DNA of 64,000 bases, taken from positions 1 through 64,000 of the forward strand of contig NZ_NTJD01000007.1 in assembly GCF_002358085.1 (NCBI RefSeq). Reading direction: 5' to 3'. Below the pieces are notes generated by a model. It was not told the DNA's origin. It saw only the letters and a list, made by a program, of their open reading frames with translations, and ran no database searches. Shown here piece after piece: positions 52,529 through 62,505 of the stretch (the first letter of the stretch is position 1; every line of letters begins with the position of its first letter). The position numbers were made by a program, and so were the translations under genes. The DNA comes from Pseudothioclava arenosa (GTDB lineage Bacteria > Pseudomonadota > Alphaproteobacteria > Rhodobacterales > Rhodobacteraceae).

Positions 52529-53140
52529 TTAGCGACCGGGGCCGAAATCCTCGATGGTCAGTACGCCGTCGCCGTTGCGATCGCGCTGCCCGAACCACAG
52601 ATCGGAGCCGTCCACGAATTCCTGCTCGGTAATCGTGCCGTTGCGGTCGGCGTCGAACATGCGCATGCCCTCGCCAGCGGGCATGTCAAACCCGAAGGCC
52701 ACACCGCCGCGCCCGGCACCCATGCCCTGGCCCATGCCGCCGCCTTTGCCCTGGCCCATGCCTTTTCCCATCCCCTGACCTTGGCCCATACCTTGGCCGG
52801 GGCCTTTACCTTGGCCCATCCCCTTGCCCTGACCGGGGCCCATGCCCTGGCCCATGCCTTCGGGGCGCTGGCTGCCCGGGCCTTTCCCGGCCTCGCGCTC
52901 AAGCGCCTTATGCTCGTCGATCCCGGTCAGTTCCTCTTCCGAGAATCTCCCGTCGCTATCCTGATCGAACATGTAGAAGATGTTCTGGCGCTGTTCGCGC
53001 GCTTCGGCGCGGGTCACCTGACCGTTCCCGTCCAGATCCCATTGCAGCATGAATTGTTCGCCCGGAATCGGCATGTCCTGCGCGGCGAGGGTGCCGGCGG
53101 CAAGCGTGAAAAGGGCGGTGAAAGTCGCAAGGCGTTTCAT
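52529..53140 (-). CDS. Secreted EF-hand protein with Gly/Met/Gln/Lys repeat linker
   Basis: The 203-residue product has a Sec signal (1-20, cleavage after LAA) and four canonical calcium loops: DLDGNGQVTRAE (35-46), DQDSDGRFSEEE (59-70), DADRNGTITEQE (163-174) and DRNGDGVLTIED (187-198). Between the pairs, residues 95-146 are an imperfect repeat of GMGQGKG/GPGQGMG. The two lobes joined by a flexible linker recall calmodulin architecture, but in the periplasm. ATG at 53140 is used; the frame further upstream overlaps the AhpD-like gene. Function unknown. Confidence 0.8.
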   Translation of the reverse strand: MKRLATFTALFTLAAGTLAAQDMPIPGEQFMLQWDLDGNGQVTRAEAREQRQNIFYMFDQDSDGRFSEEELTGIDEHKALEREAGKGPGSQRPEGMGQGMGPGQGKGMGQGKGPGQGMGQGQGMGKGMGQGKGGGMGQGMGAGRGGVAFGFDMPAGEGMRMFDADRNGTITEQEFVDGSDLWFGQRDRNGDGVLTIEDFGPGR

Positions 53141-53179
53141 GGCTGGCCTCTTTGGTTGAGTTCTGTCGGTAGAACGCGA

Positions 53180-53205
53180 AAGCCCCCGCACTCCGGCGGG
53201 GGCTT
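53180..53205 (-). terminator. Terminator between the AhpD-like and EF-hand genes
   Basis: AAGCCCCCGC (53180-53189) pairs perfectly with GCGGGGGCTT (53196-53205) over ACTCCG. On the minus strand it lies 19 bases after the AhpD-like stop, followed by TCGCG, so the T-tract is weak. Confidence 0.6.
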
Positions 53206-53223
53206 GCCAATTTGTCGCAGGGC

Positions 53224-53562
53224 TCACTCGGTCGCGAGTTCGTCCCAGCAGGCCATCGCGTGACCGGCATACATCATGCCCGGGCCGCCGCCCATCTGGA
53301 TCGCCATGGCGCAGATATCGGCCAGTTCCTCGCGCGAGCCGCCCGCCTTCATCAGCGCGCCGACGTGGAAGTTGATGCAGGGCTCGCAGCGCGAGATGAT
53401 CGCCATACCAAGCGCGACCCATTCCTTCTGGCGTTTGTCGAGCACGCCCGCCTCGCCGATGGCTTTTTCCATCGCGCCAAAGCCGCGCATCGCTTCGGGG
53501 ATGGCCTTGCTCATCACCCGCAGTTCGCCGCGCATGCTGTCCATTTTTTCTTTGTAGCTCAT
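53224..53562 (-). CDS. AhpD / carboxymuconolactone decarboxylase-like protein
   Basis: The 112-residue alpha-helical protein has the AhpD core Cys59-x-x-Cys62-x-x-x-His66 (SRCEPCINFH), a redox-active pair acting in peroxidase or disulfide chemistry. The tail MGGGPGMMYAGHAMACWDEL is usual for short family members. ATG at 53562 follows AGGAGAAG; the frame extends to 53616 without a site. It precedes the EF-hand gene behind a hairpin. Confidence 0.85.
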   Translation of the reverse strand: MSYKEKMDSMRGELRVMSKAIPEAMRGFGAMEKAIGEAGVLDKRQKEWVALGMAIISRCEPCINFHVGALMKAGGSREELADICAMAIQMGGGPGMMYAGHAMACWDELATE

Positions 53563-53628
53563 TGATCTTCTCCTGTTCGAGGGATGGCGCATGCTGCCGT
53601 ATGGGCCGCGCGCCAACTTTGATTTGCA

Positions 53629-54702
53629 TCAACCGAAGCGTGATGGCGCGACGGCATGCCGCGTCTCGGGCGGCAGATCGCCGGGGCGCCCGGCGACCAG
53701 ATCGGCGATCAGCGCGCTGGCGGCGGGGCAGGTCTGAAAGCCGTAACCGCCTTGCCCCGCGATCCAGTAGAACGTGGGGTCGGCCGGGTCGGGGCCCAGC
53801 AGGGGCGCGCGGTCGGGGGCGAAGCTGCGCAGCCCGGCCCAGGAGGCCAGCAGCCGGGTGACCGGTTCGGTGACCATCTCTTCGTAGCGCGCGAGCCCCT
53901 CGGCCAGAACCATGTCATCGGCCCAGGCGTCATGGGGCTCGGTCAGGTCCTCTTCGGCGGGCGAGACGATCAGGGCGCCTGCGTCGGGCTTGCAATACCA
54001 ATCTTCATTGCCGCCGATAACCATCGGCCAGTGGCTGGTGTCGCGCCCGCCCGGCGCGGGCAGGCGCGCCATCGAGCGGCGCAGCGGTTGCACGCCCTTG
54101 GGGGCGATCCCGGCCAGTTCGGCAATCGGGTCGGCCCAGGCGCCCGCCGCGTTGAAGACGATCCGCGCCTGATGCGCCTCGCCGCCCGCGATGACCTCCC
54201 ACCTTTGGGGCTGGCGCGTGATCTGCGTCACCGGCGCGCCGCTGCGAATCTCGGCGCCATGGGCGCGCGCCTCGCGCAGGTAGGTCTGGATCAGCAGGTC
54301 GGTGTCGATATCCCAGGCATGCGGCGCATGGGCCGCGAATCCCACCGTCTCGGGGTTCAGGATCGGGAACAGCGCCTGTGCCTCTGGGATCGAGAGCGGC
54401 GTAAGCTCGAAGGCCTCGGCATGGGCCTCGAACCGTGCCTGCTGATCGGGCGCGTCCACGATCATCAATCCGCGCGGGCTGAGCGTGCCCGAGGCCTGAA
54501 ACTCGGCATCCGAAGCCAAGGACAGGGCGACCACCGCCGGGTTGCCATAGCGCGGCTCGTAAAGCGCGGCCGAGCGCGCCGAGGCGTGGTAAGCAAGGTT
54601 CGTCTCGGCTTCGAGCAAAAGCACCGAGCCCAGAGGCGCCAGCCGGGCCGCCGCCGAAATCCCCGCGATGCCGCCGCCGATAATCAGGAAATCATGTGTC
54701 AT
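53629..54702 (-). CDS. FAD-dependent oxidoreductase of the D-amino-acid oxidase family
   Basis: The 357-residue product has the FAD fold FLIIGGGIAGISAAARLAPLG (5-25), a GLxSFAPDRAPLLGPDP motif and the C-terminal GGYGFQTCPAASALIADLVAG. These are DAO-family hallmarks (sarcosine, glycine, D-amino acid or hydroxyglutarate oxidases). Cys in QTCPA may be near the flavin. Substrate is not determinable, and no partner gene is adjacent. Confidence 0.85.
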   Translation of the reverse strand: MTHDFLIIGGGIAGISAAARLAPLGSVLLLEAETNLAYHASARSAALYEPRYGNPAVVALSLASDAEFQASGTLSPRGLMIVDAPDQQARFEAHAEAFELTPLSIPEAQALFPILNPETVGFAAHAPHAWDIDTDLLIQTYLREARAHGAEIRSGAPVTQITRQPQRWEVIAGGEAHQARIVFNAAGAWADPIAELAGIAPKGVQPLRRSMARLPAPGGRDTSHWPMVIGGNEDWYCKPDAGALIVSPAEEDLTEPHDAWADDMVLAEGLARYEEMVTEPVTRLLASWAGLRSFAPDRAPLLGPDPADPTFYWIAGQGGYGFQTCPAASALIADLVAGRPGDLPPETRHAVAPSRFG

Positions 54703-54781
54703 GGCGCAAGGCTAGGCTGCGGCCAAATCATTGAAAAGCGGAATATTATGCCCGTCACATTACGACGGATTGGGGCAAGTA

Positions 54782-54806
54782 AAAAGGCGGCTCGTGGCCG
54801 CCTTTT
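54782..54806 (-). terminator. Terminator of carB
   Basis: AAAAGGCGGC (54782-54791) and GCCGCCTTTT (54797-54806) form a 10-bp stem with a five-base loop, 24 bases after the carB stop. On the minus strand it is followed by TTTTTT-rich sequence. Confidence 0.8.
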
Positions 54807-54829
54807 CATTCATCCGATCAGAGCGCGGC

Positions 54830-57800
54830 TCAGTTCTGCAGGCTGCGAACCTCGATCTCGCCTTCGGCGACCGATTTCATCGCGGCCACGGCGGCGATGG
54901 CACCGGCGGCGGTGGTGAAATAGGGGATCTTGTCGTAAAGCGCGACGGCGCGGATGTCGCGGCTGTCCGACACTGCCTGCGAGCCGTCGGTGGTGTTGAA
55001 CACCAGCTGCACTTCGCCGTTCTTCAGCCGGTCGACGATGTTCGGGCGGCCTTCGTAGACCTTGTTCACCGCCTCGGCCTCGACGCCATTCTCGGCCAGC
55101 CATTTCGCGGTGCCGCGGGTCGCCACGAGGGCAAAGCCCATCGCGATCAGCTCGCGCGCGGCCTCGGCCAGATCGGCCGACTTGTCGGCATCCTTGATTG
55201 AGAAGAACACGCGGCCTTCGGTCGGCAGATGCGTGCCCGCGCCCAGCTGCGCCTTGTAGAAGGCCCGCGCGAAGTTGCGATCCCAACCCATGACCTCGCC
55301 GGTCGAGCGCATTTCCGGCCCGAGCAGCGTATCGACACCCGGGAAGCGGGCGAAGGGCAGCACGGCCTCTTTCACCGAGAACCAGGGCGTGTTCGGGTCC
55401 GCGAGCGTCAGCGGATCGGCCTGCGGGATCGGCGTGTCGGCGGTCAGCTCGGCCGGGAAGGGCGCGCGCGCGGGGAAATTCGCCATCGGCTCGCCCGCCA
55501 TCAGGCGCGCGGCGATCGAGGCGATGGCCGAGTCGGTCGCCTTGGCGACGAAGGGCACGGTGCGCGAGGCGCGCGGGTTCACTTCGAGCACGTAGATCAC
55601 GCCGTCCTTGATCGCGAACTGCACGTTCATCAGGCCGCACACGTTCAGGCCAAGCGCCATCTTCACCGTCTGCTCTTTCAGCTCGGCGATGATCTCGGGC
55701 GAGAGCGAGTAGGGCGGCAACGAACAGGCGCTGTCGCCCGAGTGGACGCCGGCCTCTTCGATATGCTGCATGATGCCCGCGACATGGACGGTCTCGCCGT
55801 CGCAAAGCGCGTCGACATCGACCTCGATCGCGCCAGCCAGATAGCTGTCCAAGAGCACCGGGCTGTCGCCCGACACCACCACGGCGGTGGCGATATAGCG
55901 TTTGAGGTGATCCATGTCGCGCACGATTTCCATCGCGCGACCGCCCAGAACATAGGACGGGCGGATCACCAGCGGGAAGCCGACACGTTCAGCGATTTCA
56001 ATGGCTTGCTCTTCAGTCGAGGCGATGCCGTTGACCGGTTGCTTGAGCTCGAGGCGGTGCAGCAGGTCCTGGAACCGCTCGCGGTCCTCGGCGAGGTCGA
56101 TCGCGTCGGGCGAGGTGCCGAGGATCGGGATGCCTTCGGCTTCGAGCGCATTGGCGAGCTTCAGCGGCGTCTGACCGCCGAACTGCACGATCACGCCGTG
56201 CAGCGCGCCGTTTTCCTGCTCGACGCGCAGGATTTCCAGCACGTGTTCCAGCGTCAGCGGCTCAAAATAGAGGCGATCCGAGGTGTCGTAGTCGGTCGAC
56301 ACGGTTTCCGGGTTGCAGTTGACCATGATGGTTTCATAGCCGGCCTCGGTCAGCGCGAAGCAGGCATGGCAGCAGCAATAGTCGAACTCGATGCCCTGGC
56401 CGATCCGGTTCGGGCCACCGCCGAGGATGACGACTTTCTTGCGGTCCGAAGGGCGGGCCTCGCATTCGACATCGCCCATCGCGGGGGCTTCGTAGGTCGA
56501 ATACATGTAGGGCGTCTGCGCCTCGAATTCGGCGGCGCAGGTGTCGATGCGTTTGAACACGGCAGTGACGCCGAGGTTGCGCCGCGCACGGCGGACCTGC
56601 GCCTCGTCGCGGCCGGTGAGCTTGGCCAGACGCGCGTCGGTGAAGCCCAGCATCTTGAGCTTGCGCAGACCGGATTCGGTCATCGGCAGGCCAGCCTTGC
56701 GGATATCGGCCTCGGCATCGACGATTTCGCGGATGCGCGCCAGGAACCACGGATCGAAGGCGGTGGCGGCGATGATTTCATCGTCGGTCAGGCCGTGGCG
56801 CATCGCCTGAGCGATGGTGCGCAGCCGGTCCGGGGTCTGTTTCGAGATTGCCTTGATGATGGCGGCCTTGTCGGGGGCGCCCTCGATCTCGACCTCGTCG
56901 AAGCCGGTCAGGCCGGTTTCCATCGAGGCCAGCGCCTTTTGCACCGACTCATGGAAGCTGCGGCCGATCGCCATCGCTTCGCCCACCGATTTCATCGCGG
57001 TGGTCAGCTCGGGCTTGGAGCCGGGGAATTTCTCAAAGGCGAAGCGCGGGATCTTCGTGACGACATAGTCGATGGTCGGTTCGAAGCTGGCGGGCGTGAC
57101 CTTGGTGATGTCGTTGTCCAACTCGTCGAGCGTGTAGCCCACGGCGAGTTTCGCGGCGATCTTGGCGATCGGGAAGCCGGTGGCCTTGGAGGCCAGCGCC
57201 GACGAACGCGACACGCGCGGGTTCATCTCGATCACGACCATGCGGCCGTCTTTCGGGTTGATCGCCCATTGCACGTTCGAGCCGCCGGTTTCGACGCCGA
57301 TCTCGCGCAGCACGGCGATCGAGCCGTTGCGCATGATCTGGTATTCCTTGTCGGTCAGCGTGAGCGCAGGCGCCACGGTGATCGAGTCGCCCGTGTGCAC
57401 GCCCATCGGGTCCACGTTCTCGATCGAGCAGACGATGATGGCGTTGTCGGCTTTGTCGCGCACAACCTCCATCTCGTATTCTTTCCAGCCCAGCAGCGAT
57501 TCATCGACCAGGATCTGCGCCATCGGCGAGGCGTCGAGCCCCGAGCGGCAGATCGCCTCGTAATCGTCGCGGTTATAGGCGACGCCACCGCCGGTGCCGC
57601 CCAGCGTGAAGGCGGGGCGGATGATCGCGGGCAGGCCGATGTGCTCCAGCTCAAGCATGGCCTGCGCCACGCCCGCATTGATGTCGAACTTGCCGTTCGG
57701 CAGTTTCGGCGCGGTGACGATGGTGGCCTTGGGGTTTTCGATGCCGAGGCGGTCCATCGCCTCGCGAAACAGCTTGCGGTCTTCGGCCATTTCGATGGCC

Positions 57801-58162
57801 TCGCGCTTGGCGCCGATCATCTCGACGCCGAATTTCTCCAGCACGCCCATGTCGGCCAGCGCCAGCGAGGTGTTCAGGCCCGTTTGCCCGCCCATCGTGG
57901 GCAGCAGCGCGTCGGGGCGTTCCTTTTCGATGATCTTGGCGACGACCTCGGGGGTGATCGGCTCGATATAGGTCGCGTCGGCCATTTCCGGGTCGGTCAT
58001 GATCGTCGCGGGGTTCGAGTTGACGAGGATGACGCGGTAGCCTTCCTCGCGCAGGGCCTTGCAGGCCTGGGCCCCCGAATAGTCGAATTCGCAGGCCTGA
58101 CCGATCACAATGGGCCCGGCACCGATGATGAGGATGGACTTGATGTCTGTTCTCTTCGGCAT
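54830..58162 (-). CDS. carB: Carbamoyl-phosphate synthase large subunit
   Basis: The 1110-residue enzyme makes carbamoyl phosphate from ammonia, bicarbonate and two ATP for arginine and pyrimidines. Two ATP-grasp halves are evident ([24 protein letters not shown] at the start; [24 protein letters not shown] about residue 575), with an oligomerisation domain between and an MGS-like allosteric domain in the last 150 residues. carA is not adjacent. It is divergent from aspS. Confidence 0.97.
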   Translation of the reverse strand: MPKRTDIKSILIIGAGPIVIGQACEFDYSGAQACKALREEGYRVILVNSNPATIMTDPEMADATYIEPITPEVVAKIIEKERPDALLPTMGGQTGLNTSLALADMGVLEKFGVEMIGAKREAIEMAEDRKLFREAMDRLGIENPKATIVTAPKLPNGKFDINAGVAQAMLELEHIGLPAIIRPAFTLGGTGGGVAYNRDDYEAICRSGLDASPMAQILVDESLLGWKEYEMEVVRDKADNAIIVCSIENVDPMGVHTGDSITVAPALTLTDKEYQIMRNGSIAVLREIGVETGGSNVQWAINPKDGRMVVIEMNPRVSRSSALASKATGFPIAKIAAKLAVGYTLDELDNDITKVTPASFEPTIDYVVTKIPRFAFEKFPGSKPELTTAMKSVGEAMAIGRSFHESVQKALASMETGLTGFDEVEIEGAPDKAAIIKAISKQTPDRLRTIAQAMRHGLTDDEIIAATAFDPWFLARIREIVDAEADIRKAGLPMTESGLRKLKMLGFTDARLAKLTGRDEAQVRRARRNLGVTAVFKRIDTCAAEFEAQTPYMYSTYEAPAMGDVECEARPSDRKKVVILGGGPNRIGQGIEFDYCCCHACFALTEAGYETIMVNCNPETVSTDYDTSDRLYFEPLTLEHVLEILRVEQENGALHGVIVQFGGQTPLKLANALEAEGIPILGTSPDAIDLAEDRERFQDLLHRLELKQPVNGIASTEEQAIEIAERVGFPLVIRPSYVLGGRAMEIVRDMDHLKRYIATAVVVSGDSPVLLDSYLAGAIEVDVDALCDGETVHVAGIMQHIEEAGVHSGDSACSLPPYSLSPEIIAELKEQTVKMALGLNVCGLMNVQFAIKDGVIYVLEVNPRASRTVPFVAKATDSAIASIAARLMAGEPMANFPARAPFPAELTADTPIPQADPLTLADPNTPWFSVKEAVLPFARFPGVDTLLGPEMRSTGEVMGWDRNFARAFYKAQLGAGTHLPTEGRVFFSIKDADKSADLAEAARELIAMGFALVATRGTAKWLAENGVEAEAVNKVYEGRPNIVDRLKNGEVQLVFNTTDGSQAVSDSRDIRAVALYDKIPYFTTAAGAIAAVAAMKSVAEGEIEVRSLQN

Positions 58163-58230
58163 GGTGACCCCCGGCGATGTTTGGCAGCAGAAAGCCCGCA
58201 GCCCGGAAGGGCGCGCGCAAATTGATGGGG

Positions 58231-58258
58231 GTTATAGTCATCAAGCCGCCCGGCGCAA
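58231..58258 (-). promoter_or_regulatory. carB: Putative sigma-70 promoter of carB
   Basis: On the minus strand TTGCGC (58258-58253) and TATAAC (58236-58231) lie 16 bases apart, 69 bases before the carB start. It fits a housekeeping promoter by sequence only. Confidence 0.35.
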
Positions 58259-58381
58259 GGCCAGAAAACCCGAATTGGCGGATTTCCGGCGCAGGTTTCG
58301 GCGGCTCCGGCTTGACTTTGGCGGGCCTTCGCGGTTGATCGGGCCGACCAAAGACAATGCCGCCCAGAAAAGGGGAGCCAC

Positions 58382-60163
58382 ATGCACGCCTATCGCAGCC
58401 ATACCTGCGCCGATCTGAACGCAAGCCACGCCGGCGAGACCGTCCGCCTTGCGGGCTGGGTGCATCGCGTGCGCGACCACGGGGGCGTGCTGTTCATCGA
58501 CCTGCGCGACCATTACGGCATCACGCAGGTGCTCTGCGACGGCGACTCGGCCGCGTTCAAGGCGATGGAGGCGGTGCGCTCGGAATGGGTGGTCCGCATC
58601 GACGGCACCGTGAAACGCCGCGACGAAAGCCTGATCAACCCGAAGATCCCGACCGGCGAGATCGAGGTCTACGTGCGCGACCTCGAAGTGCTGGGCGCGG
58701 TTGAGGGCGAGCTGCCGCTGCCGGTCTTCGGCGATCAGGACTACCCCGAGGAAACCCGCCTCGCCTATCGCTTCCTCGACCTGCGCCGCGAAAGCCTGCA
58801 CCGCAACATGATGCTGCGCTCGAACGTGGTGCGCTCGCTGCGCAACCGCATGTGGGACACCGGTTTCACCGAGTTCCAGACCCCGATCATCACCGCGTCC
58901 TCGCCCGAAGGCGCGCGCGACTTCCTCGTGCCCTCGCGTCTGCATCCGGGCAAGTTCTACGCGTTGCCGCAGGCGCCGCAGCAGTTCAAGCAGCTGATCA
59001 TGGTGGGCGGGTTCGACCGCTACTTCCAGATCGCGCCCTGCTTCCGCGACGAAGACCCGCGCGCCGACCGTTCGCCGACCGACTTTTACCAGCTCGACCT
59101 CGAAATGAGCTTTGTCGAGCAGGAAGACGTGTTCGCCGCGATCCAGCCGGTGATTCAGGGGCTGTTTGAGGAATTCGGCGGCGGGCGCCGCGTCGATGCC
59201 GACTGGCCGCGCATTCCCTATGCCGAGGCGCTGCTGAAATACGGCTCCGACAAGCCCGACCTGCGCAACCCGATCGAGATGCAGGTCGTGTCCGAGCATT
59301 TCGCGGGCTCGGGCTTCGCGATCTTCGCCAAGCTCCTGGAGCAGGACGGCACCGAGATTCGCGCGATCCCCGCGCCCACCGGCGGCAGCCGCAAGTTCTG
59401 CGACCGGATGAACAAATTTGCGCAGGAACAGGGCCTGCCGGGCATGGGCTATATCTTCTGGCGCGAGGCCGAGGGCGGCGCGGGCATGGAAGCGGCCGGT
59501 CCGCTGGCCAAGAATATCGGCCCCGAGCGCACCGAGGCGATCCGCCAGCAGCTTGGCCTGAACGTGGGCGACGCCGCCTTCTTCCTCGGCGGCAAGCCCG
59601 AGACTTTCGAGGCAATCGCGGGGCGTGCGCGCAACGTGATCGGCGAAGAGCTGGGCCTGACCGACAAGGAGCAGTTCAAATTCGCCTGGATCGTCGATTT
59701 CCCGATGTACGAGAAGGATGACGAGGGCAAGATCGACTTCTCGCACAACCCGTTCTCGATGCCGCAAGGGGGGATGGAGGCGCTGGCGGGCGACCCACTG
59801 GACGTGCTGGGCTATCAGTATGACCTCGCCTGCAACGGCTACGAGCTGGTCTCGGGGGCGATCCGGAACCACAAGCTGGAAATCATGTACAAGGCCTTCG
59901 AGATCGCGGGTTACCCGGCGTCCGAAGTCGAGAAACGCTTCGGCGGCATGGTCAAGGCGTTTAAATACGGCGCGCCGCCCCACGGTGGCTGCGCGGCGGG
60001 CATCGACCGGATCGTGATGCTGCTGGCCGACACTGCCAACATCCGCGAAGTCATCATGTTCCCGATGAACCAGCGTGCCGAAGACCTGATGATGGGTGCG
60101 CCTTCGGAGCCGATGAACGAACAGCTGCGCGAGCTGCATCTGCGGGTGATCCCGCAGGAGTGA
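58382..60163 (+). CDS. aspS: Aspartyl-tRNA synthetase
   Basis: The 593-residue class II synthetase has an N-terminal OB anticodon-binding domain ([33 protein letters not shown]), catalytic motif 2 ([30 protein letters not shown]), the bacterial GAD insert and motif 3 ([14 protein letters not shown]). It is the bacterial type; whether it also charges tRNA-Asn depends on a GatCAB not seen here. RBS AGGGGAG precedes the start. Confidence 0.96.
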   Translation: MHAYRSHTCADLNASHAGETVRLAGWVHRVRDHGGVLFIDLRDHYGITQVLCDGDSAAFKAMEAVRSEWVVRIDGTVKRRDESLINPKIPTGEIEVYVRDLEVLGAVEGELPLPVFGDQDYPEETRLAYRFLDLRRESLHRNMMLRSNVVRSLRNRMWDTGFTEFQTPIITASSPEGARDFLVPSRLHPGKFYALPQAPQQFKQLIMVGGFDRYFQIAPCFRDEDPRADRSPTDFYQLDLEMSFVEQEDVFAAIQPVIQGLFEEFGGGRRVDADWPRIPYAEALLKYGSDKPDLRNPIEMQVVSEHFAGSGFAIFAKLLEQDGTEIRAIPAPTGGSRKFCDRMNKFAQEQGLPGMGYIFWREAEGGAGMEAAGPLAKNIGPERTEAIRQQLGLNVGDAAFFLGGKPETFEAIAGRARNVIGEELGLTDKEQFKFAWIVDFPMYEKDDEGKIDFSHNPFSMPQGGMEALAGDPLDVLGYQYDLACNGYELVSGAIRNHKLEIMYKAFEIAGYPASEVEKRFGGMVKAFKYGAPPHGGCAAGIDRIVMLLADTANIREVIMFPMNQRAEDLMMGAPSEPMNEQLRELHLRVIPQE

Positions 60164-60185
60164 TCCGGCGCATTCGGCAAAAAAC

Positions 60186-60207
60186 AAGGGGCCCTGCGGG
60201 GCCCCTT
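60186..60207 (+). terminator. Terminator of aspS
   Basis: AAGGGGCCC (60186-60194) pairs with GGGCCCCTT (60199-60207) over TGCG, followed by TCGCATT. It lies 22 bases after the aspS stop. Confidence 0.75.
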
Positions 60208-60231
60208 TCGCATTCTGCGCTCGGCGTGGAT

Positions 60232-60366
60232 TTACGAGAACAGCACCTTCGCCACGGTCGCGGCGAGCGAGGTGGTCAGTGCGGCGGCGCCCAGCCCGAA
60301 CACGGCCCAATGGGTCGCGGACACGAGGCGCTCGTTTTCGATCATGCGGATCAGATGCATTTTCAT
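60232..60366 (-). CDS. 44-residue single-helix membrane peptide
   Basis: The minus strand reads ATG at 60366 to TAA at 60234. The peptide opens MKMHLIRMIENERLVSATHW, then a hydrophobic helix (about residues 18-42, with GLGAAAL and SLAATVAKV), ending VLFS. GGAG lies nine bases upstream (CACCGGAGTCTGCC). Its ionisable N-terminus followed by one helix is typical of small membrane regulators. The codons are high-GC at third position, as in real genes here. No family is recognised; it is convergent to aspS. Confidence 0.6.
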   Translation of the reverse strand: MKMHLIRMIENERLVSATHWAVFGLGAAALTTSLAATVAKVLFS

Positions 60367-60509
60367 CGGCAGACTCCGGTGGCAGCTTCGTCACGATCAG
60401 GTTCGCGGGGAAATACGGCTGAAATGGGATGGGTTTGGTGCAGTTTGGGGGCAATTGCGCGCGGAGGCGGGCGCGGGTAGCCTCGCGCTCAGGGCAATGG
60501 AGGGGCAGG

Positions 60510-61220
60510 ATGAAACGGTTCGGTGAGCCTTTGGGCGATTGGGTGGCGCCGCGCGCGCCCGACGTGATGCGGATCGAGGGGCGCCATGTGCGCCTTGAGC
60601 GGCTGGCCGAGCATCATGCCCACAGCCTGTTTCGCGCCTATTCCGGCGCCGACCCGATCTGGGATTACATGCCGGCGGGCCCGTTCTCTTCCGAGGCCGG
60701 GTTTATCCGGTTTATCAAAGACATGGCCGCCGGGAGCGATCCCTATTTCATGGCGGTCTGCGACCCTGTGACGGGGGCGGCGCTAGGGATCCTGTCGTGG
60801 TTGCGGATCACGCCCGCGCAGGGCGTGATCGAGCTGGGATATATCTGTTTCTCGCCCGCGTTGCAGCGCACGGTCGCGGCGAGCGAAGCGCTGATGCTGA
60901 TGATCGGCTGGGCTTTTGAGGCGGGCTATCGCCGGTTCGAATGGAAATGCGACGCGCTCAACATGCCCTCGCGTCGTGCGGCGCAGCGGCTCGGGCTGAG
61001 CTATGAGGGGATTTTCCGGCAGGCGACGCATTACAAGGGCCGCAACCGCGACACCGCCTGGTTCGCCGCGATCGACAAGGAGTGGCCCGCGCTGAAAGAG
61101 GCCTATTCTGCCTGGCTCGCGCCGTCGAATTTCGATGCCGAGGGGCGTCAGATCGAATCCCTCTCGGATCTGACGCGGCTGGTTCGGGCCGGTTCGGACC
61201 CAGCACTGGGCGAGGGCTAG
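60510..61220 (+). CDS. GNAT-family N-acetyltransferase (RimJ/RimL-like)
   Basis: The 236-residue product matches the RimL group: HVRLERLAEHHAHSLFRAYSG at the start, IELGYICFSPALQRTVAASEALMLMIGWAFEAGYRRFEWKCDALNMPSRRAAQRLGLSYEGIFRQ for the acetyl-CoA core, and the typical FRQATHYKGRNRDTAWFAAID. Substrates may be ribosomal protein N-termini, small amines or antibiotics. ATG at 60510 follows GGAGGGGCAGG. It converges with the response regulator. Confidence 0.88.
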   Translation: MKRFGEPLGDWVAPRAPDVMRIEGRHVRLERLAEHHAHSLFRAYSGADPIWDYMPAGPFSSEAGFIRFIKDMAAGSDPYFMAVCDPVTGAALGILSWLRITPAQGVIELGYICFSPALQRTVAASEALMLMIGWAFEAGYRRFEWKCDALNMPSRRAAQRLGLSYEGIFRQATHYKGRNRDTAWFAAIDKEWPALKEAYSAWLAPSNFDAEGRQIESLSDLTRLVRAGSDPALGEG

Positions 61221-61227
61221 GCGCGGC

Positions 61228-61938
61228 TTAAAACGCCGCGCCCGCCGCGATCCGTTCCTGCACCAGATTGCTCAGCCGCGACACATCGGTTGCCCGCGGG
61301 CCGCCTTCGCGCGCGAGCGCCGAGGCCGCAGTTTCCAGTGCCGTATCATGGGCGGAGCGCGCGACCCCGGTCAGGAATTGCGCGGCATAGCTCAGCGCGG
61401 TCGCATCGGCCTGGGGCGAGAGGATCTCGGCCATGTGATGCAGGTCGTCGCGCAAGGCGATCGGATCGGGATGCACCAGATCATCCGGCGCGGCAGCAAG
61501 CACCGCAGGGCGCAGGTCATTCGGCAGGGCGGTCAGCACCACTTGCTGGAAGGCGGCGAGGCTTTCCAGCGGTTTTTCAAGAAACCCGTCCGCCCCGGCG
61601 GCCAGCGCGACGGGCCCCGTGCCACTGTCGCCCGAGGTGCCCAGCACCACGGGCGGCACGGGTTTCATCGCGCGGATCTCGCGGATGAGGTCGGCCCCCG
61701 AGCCATCGGGCAGGCCCATGTCGACGATCACCACGCCGGGGCGGTAGGTCGCCAGATGGCGTCGTGCCGAGGCGAGGCAATCGGCGCGCCGGATTCGCGC
61801 CCCCGAGCGGAGGCACAAAAGCCGCATCGCCTCCGAGGCAAACCGGCTGTCCTCGACCACCAGCACCGTCAGCCCCAGAAGAGGCCGCTGCGCCGTCGGG
61901 GCGGTGGAATGGATCAGCTCGCTCAGGTCGTCGCTCAT
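61228..61938 (-). CDS. Response regulator: receiver plus helical tail
   Basis: The 236-residue product has a receiver domain (22-135; acidic pair E29-D30, phosphoacceptor D73, K122 in FLEKP) and a C-terminal region (140-236) with no DNA-binding motif. The tail (LRDDLHHMAEILS, LSYAAQFLTGVARSAHDTALETAASALA) is helical and might be a phosphotransfer- or Spo0F-like interaction module. No kinase gene is close. ATG at 61938 follows AGGAGCCCC. A CtrA-like box lies upstream. Confidence 0.8.
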   Translation of the reverse strand: MSDDLSELIHSTAPTAQRPLLGLTVLVVEDSRFASEAMRLLCLRSGARIRRADCLASARRHLATYRPGVVIVDMGLPDGSGADLIREIRAMKPVPPVVLGTSGDSGTGPVALAAGADGFLEKPLESLAAFQQVVLTALPNDLRPAVLAAAPDDLVHPDPIALRDDLHHMAEILSPQADATALSYAAQFLTGVARSAHDTALETAASALAREGGPRATDVSRLSNLVQERIAAGAAF

Positions 61939-62001
61939 CGTGGGGCTCCTGCAGAATCGCCAAGGGGAATCGCCGTCCACCGCAGTAGAGCGCGGGCTTG
62001 C

Positions 62002-62016
62002 CTAACGATCGGTTAA
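62002..62016. promoter_or_regulatory. CtrA-like box (one mismatch) upstream of the response regulator
   Basis: CTAA-N7-TTAA at 62002-62016 differs from TTAA-N7-TTAA in one base; on the minus strand it reads TTAACCGATCGTTAG. It is 64 bases before the regulator start and 85 before mce. Weak, single site. Confidence 0.25.
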
Positions 62017-62100
62017 GCGCCCCGCCGCGCCCCTGCTTTCCCTTGCATCACGGCCCGCGCGCCCCTAAAGCCAAGGCAGACAACCCGAGGAGGCCCTATC

Positions 62101-62505
62101 ATGATCGGACGTTTGAACCATGTCGCCATCGCCGTGCCCGACCTTGAGGCCGCGTCGGCGCAATATCGCGACACGCTCGGCGCCAAGGTGAACCCGCCGC
62201 AGGACGAGCCCGACCACGGCGTGACGGTCGTCTTCATTGAGCTGCCGAACACCAAGATCGAGCTGCTCTACCCGCTGGGGGAAAACTCGCCGATCGCGGG
62301 TTTCCTCGAAAAGAACCCGGCCGGTGGCATCCACCACATCTGCTACGAGGTCGACGACATCCTCGCGGCGCGCGACCGTCTGAAAGAGCAAGGCGCGCGC
62401 GTGCTGGGTTCGGGCGAGCCGAAGATCGGCGCCCATGGCAAGCCGGTGCTGTTCCTGCATCCCAAAGACTTCAACGGCTGCCTGGTCGAGCTGGAGCAGG
62501 TCTGA
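62101..62505 (+). CDS. mce: Methylmalonyl-CoA epimerase
   Basis: The 134-residue glyoxalase-fold metalloenzyme interconverts (2S)- and (2R)-methylmalonyl-CoA between propionyl-CoA carboxylase and mutase. RLNHVAIAVPDLEAA, IELLYPLG, GGIHHICYEVDD and FLHPKDFNGCLVELEQ give the metal ligands (His7, Glu54, His79, Glu131 region). RBS GAGGAGGCCC. It completes, with prpE at 7529, the methylmalonyl branch of propionate use; the mutase and carboxylase lie elsewhere. Confidence 0.95.
   Translation: MIGRLNHVAIAVPDLEAASAQYRDTLGAKVNPPQDEPDHGVTVVFIELPNTKIELLYPLGENSPIAGFLEKNPAGGIHHICYEVDDILAARDRLKEQGARVLGSGEPKIGAHGKPVLFLHPKDFNGCLVELEQV

Noticed and set aside
52741-52880. Short tandem DNA repeats as a CRISPR or minisatellite
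   Set aside because: They are codons for the GMGQGKG linker, in frame and without spacers.
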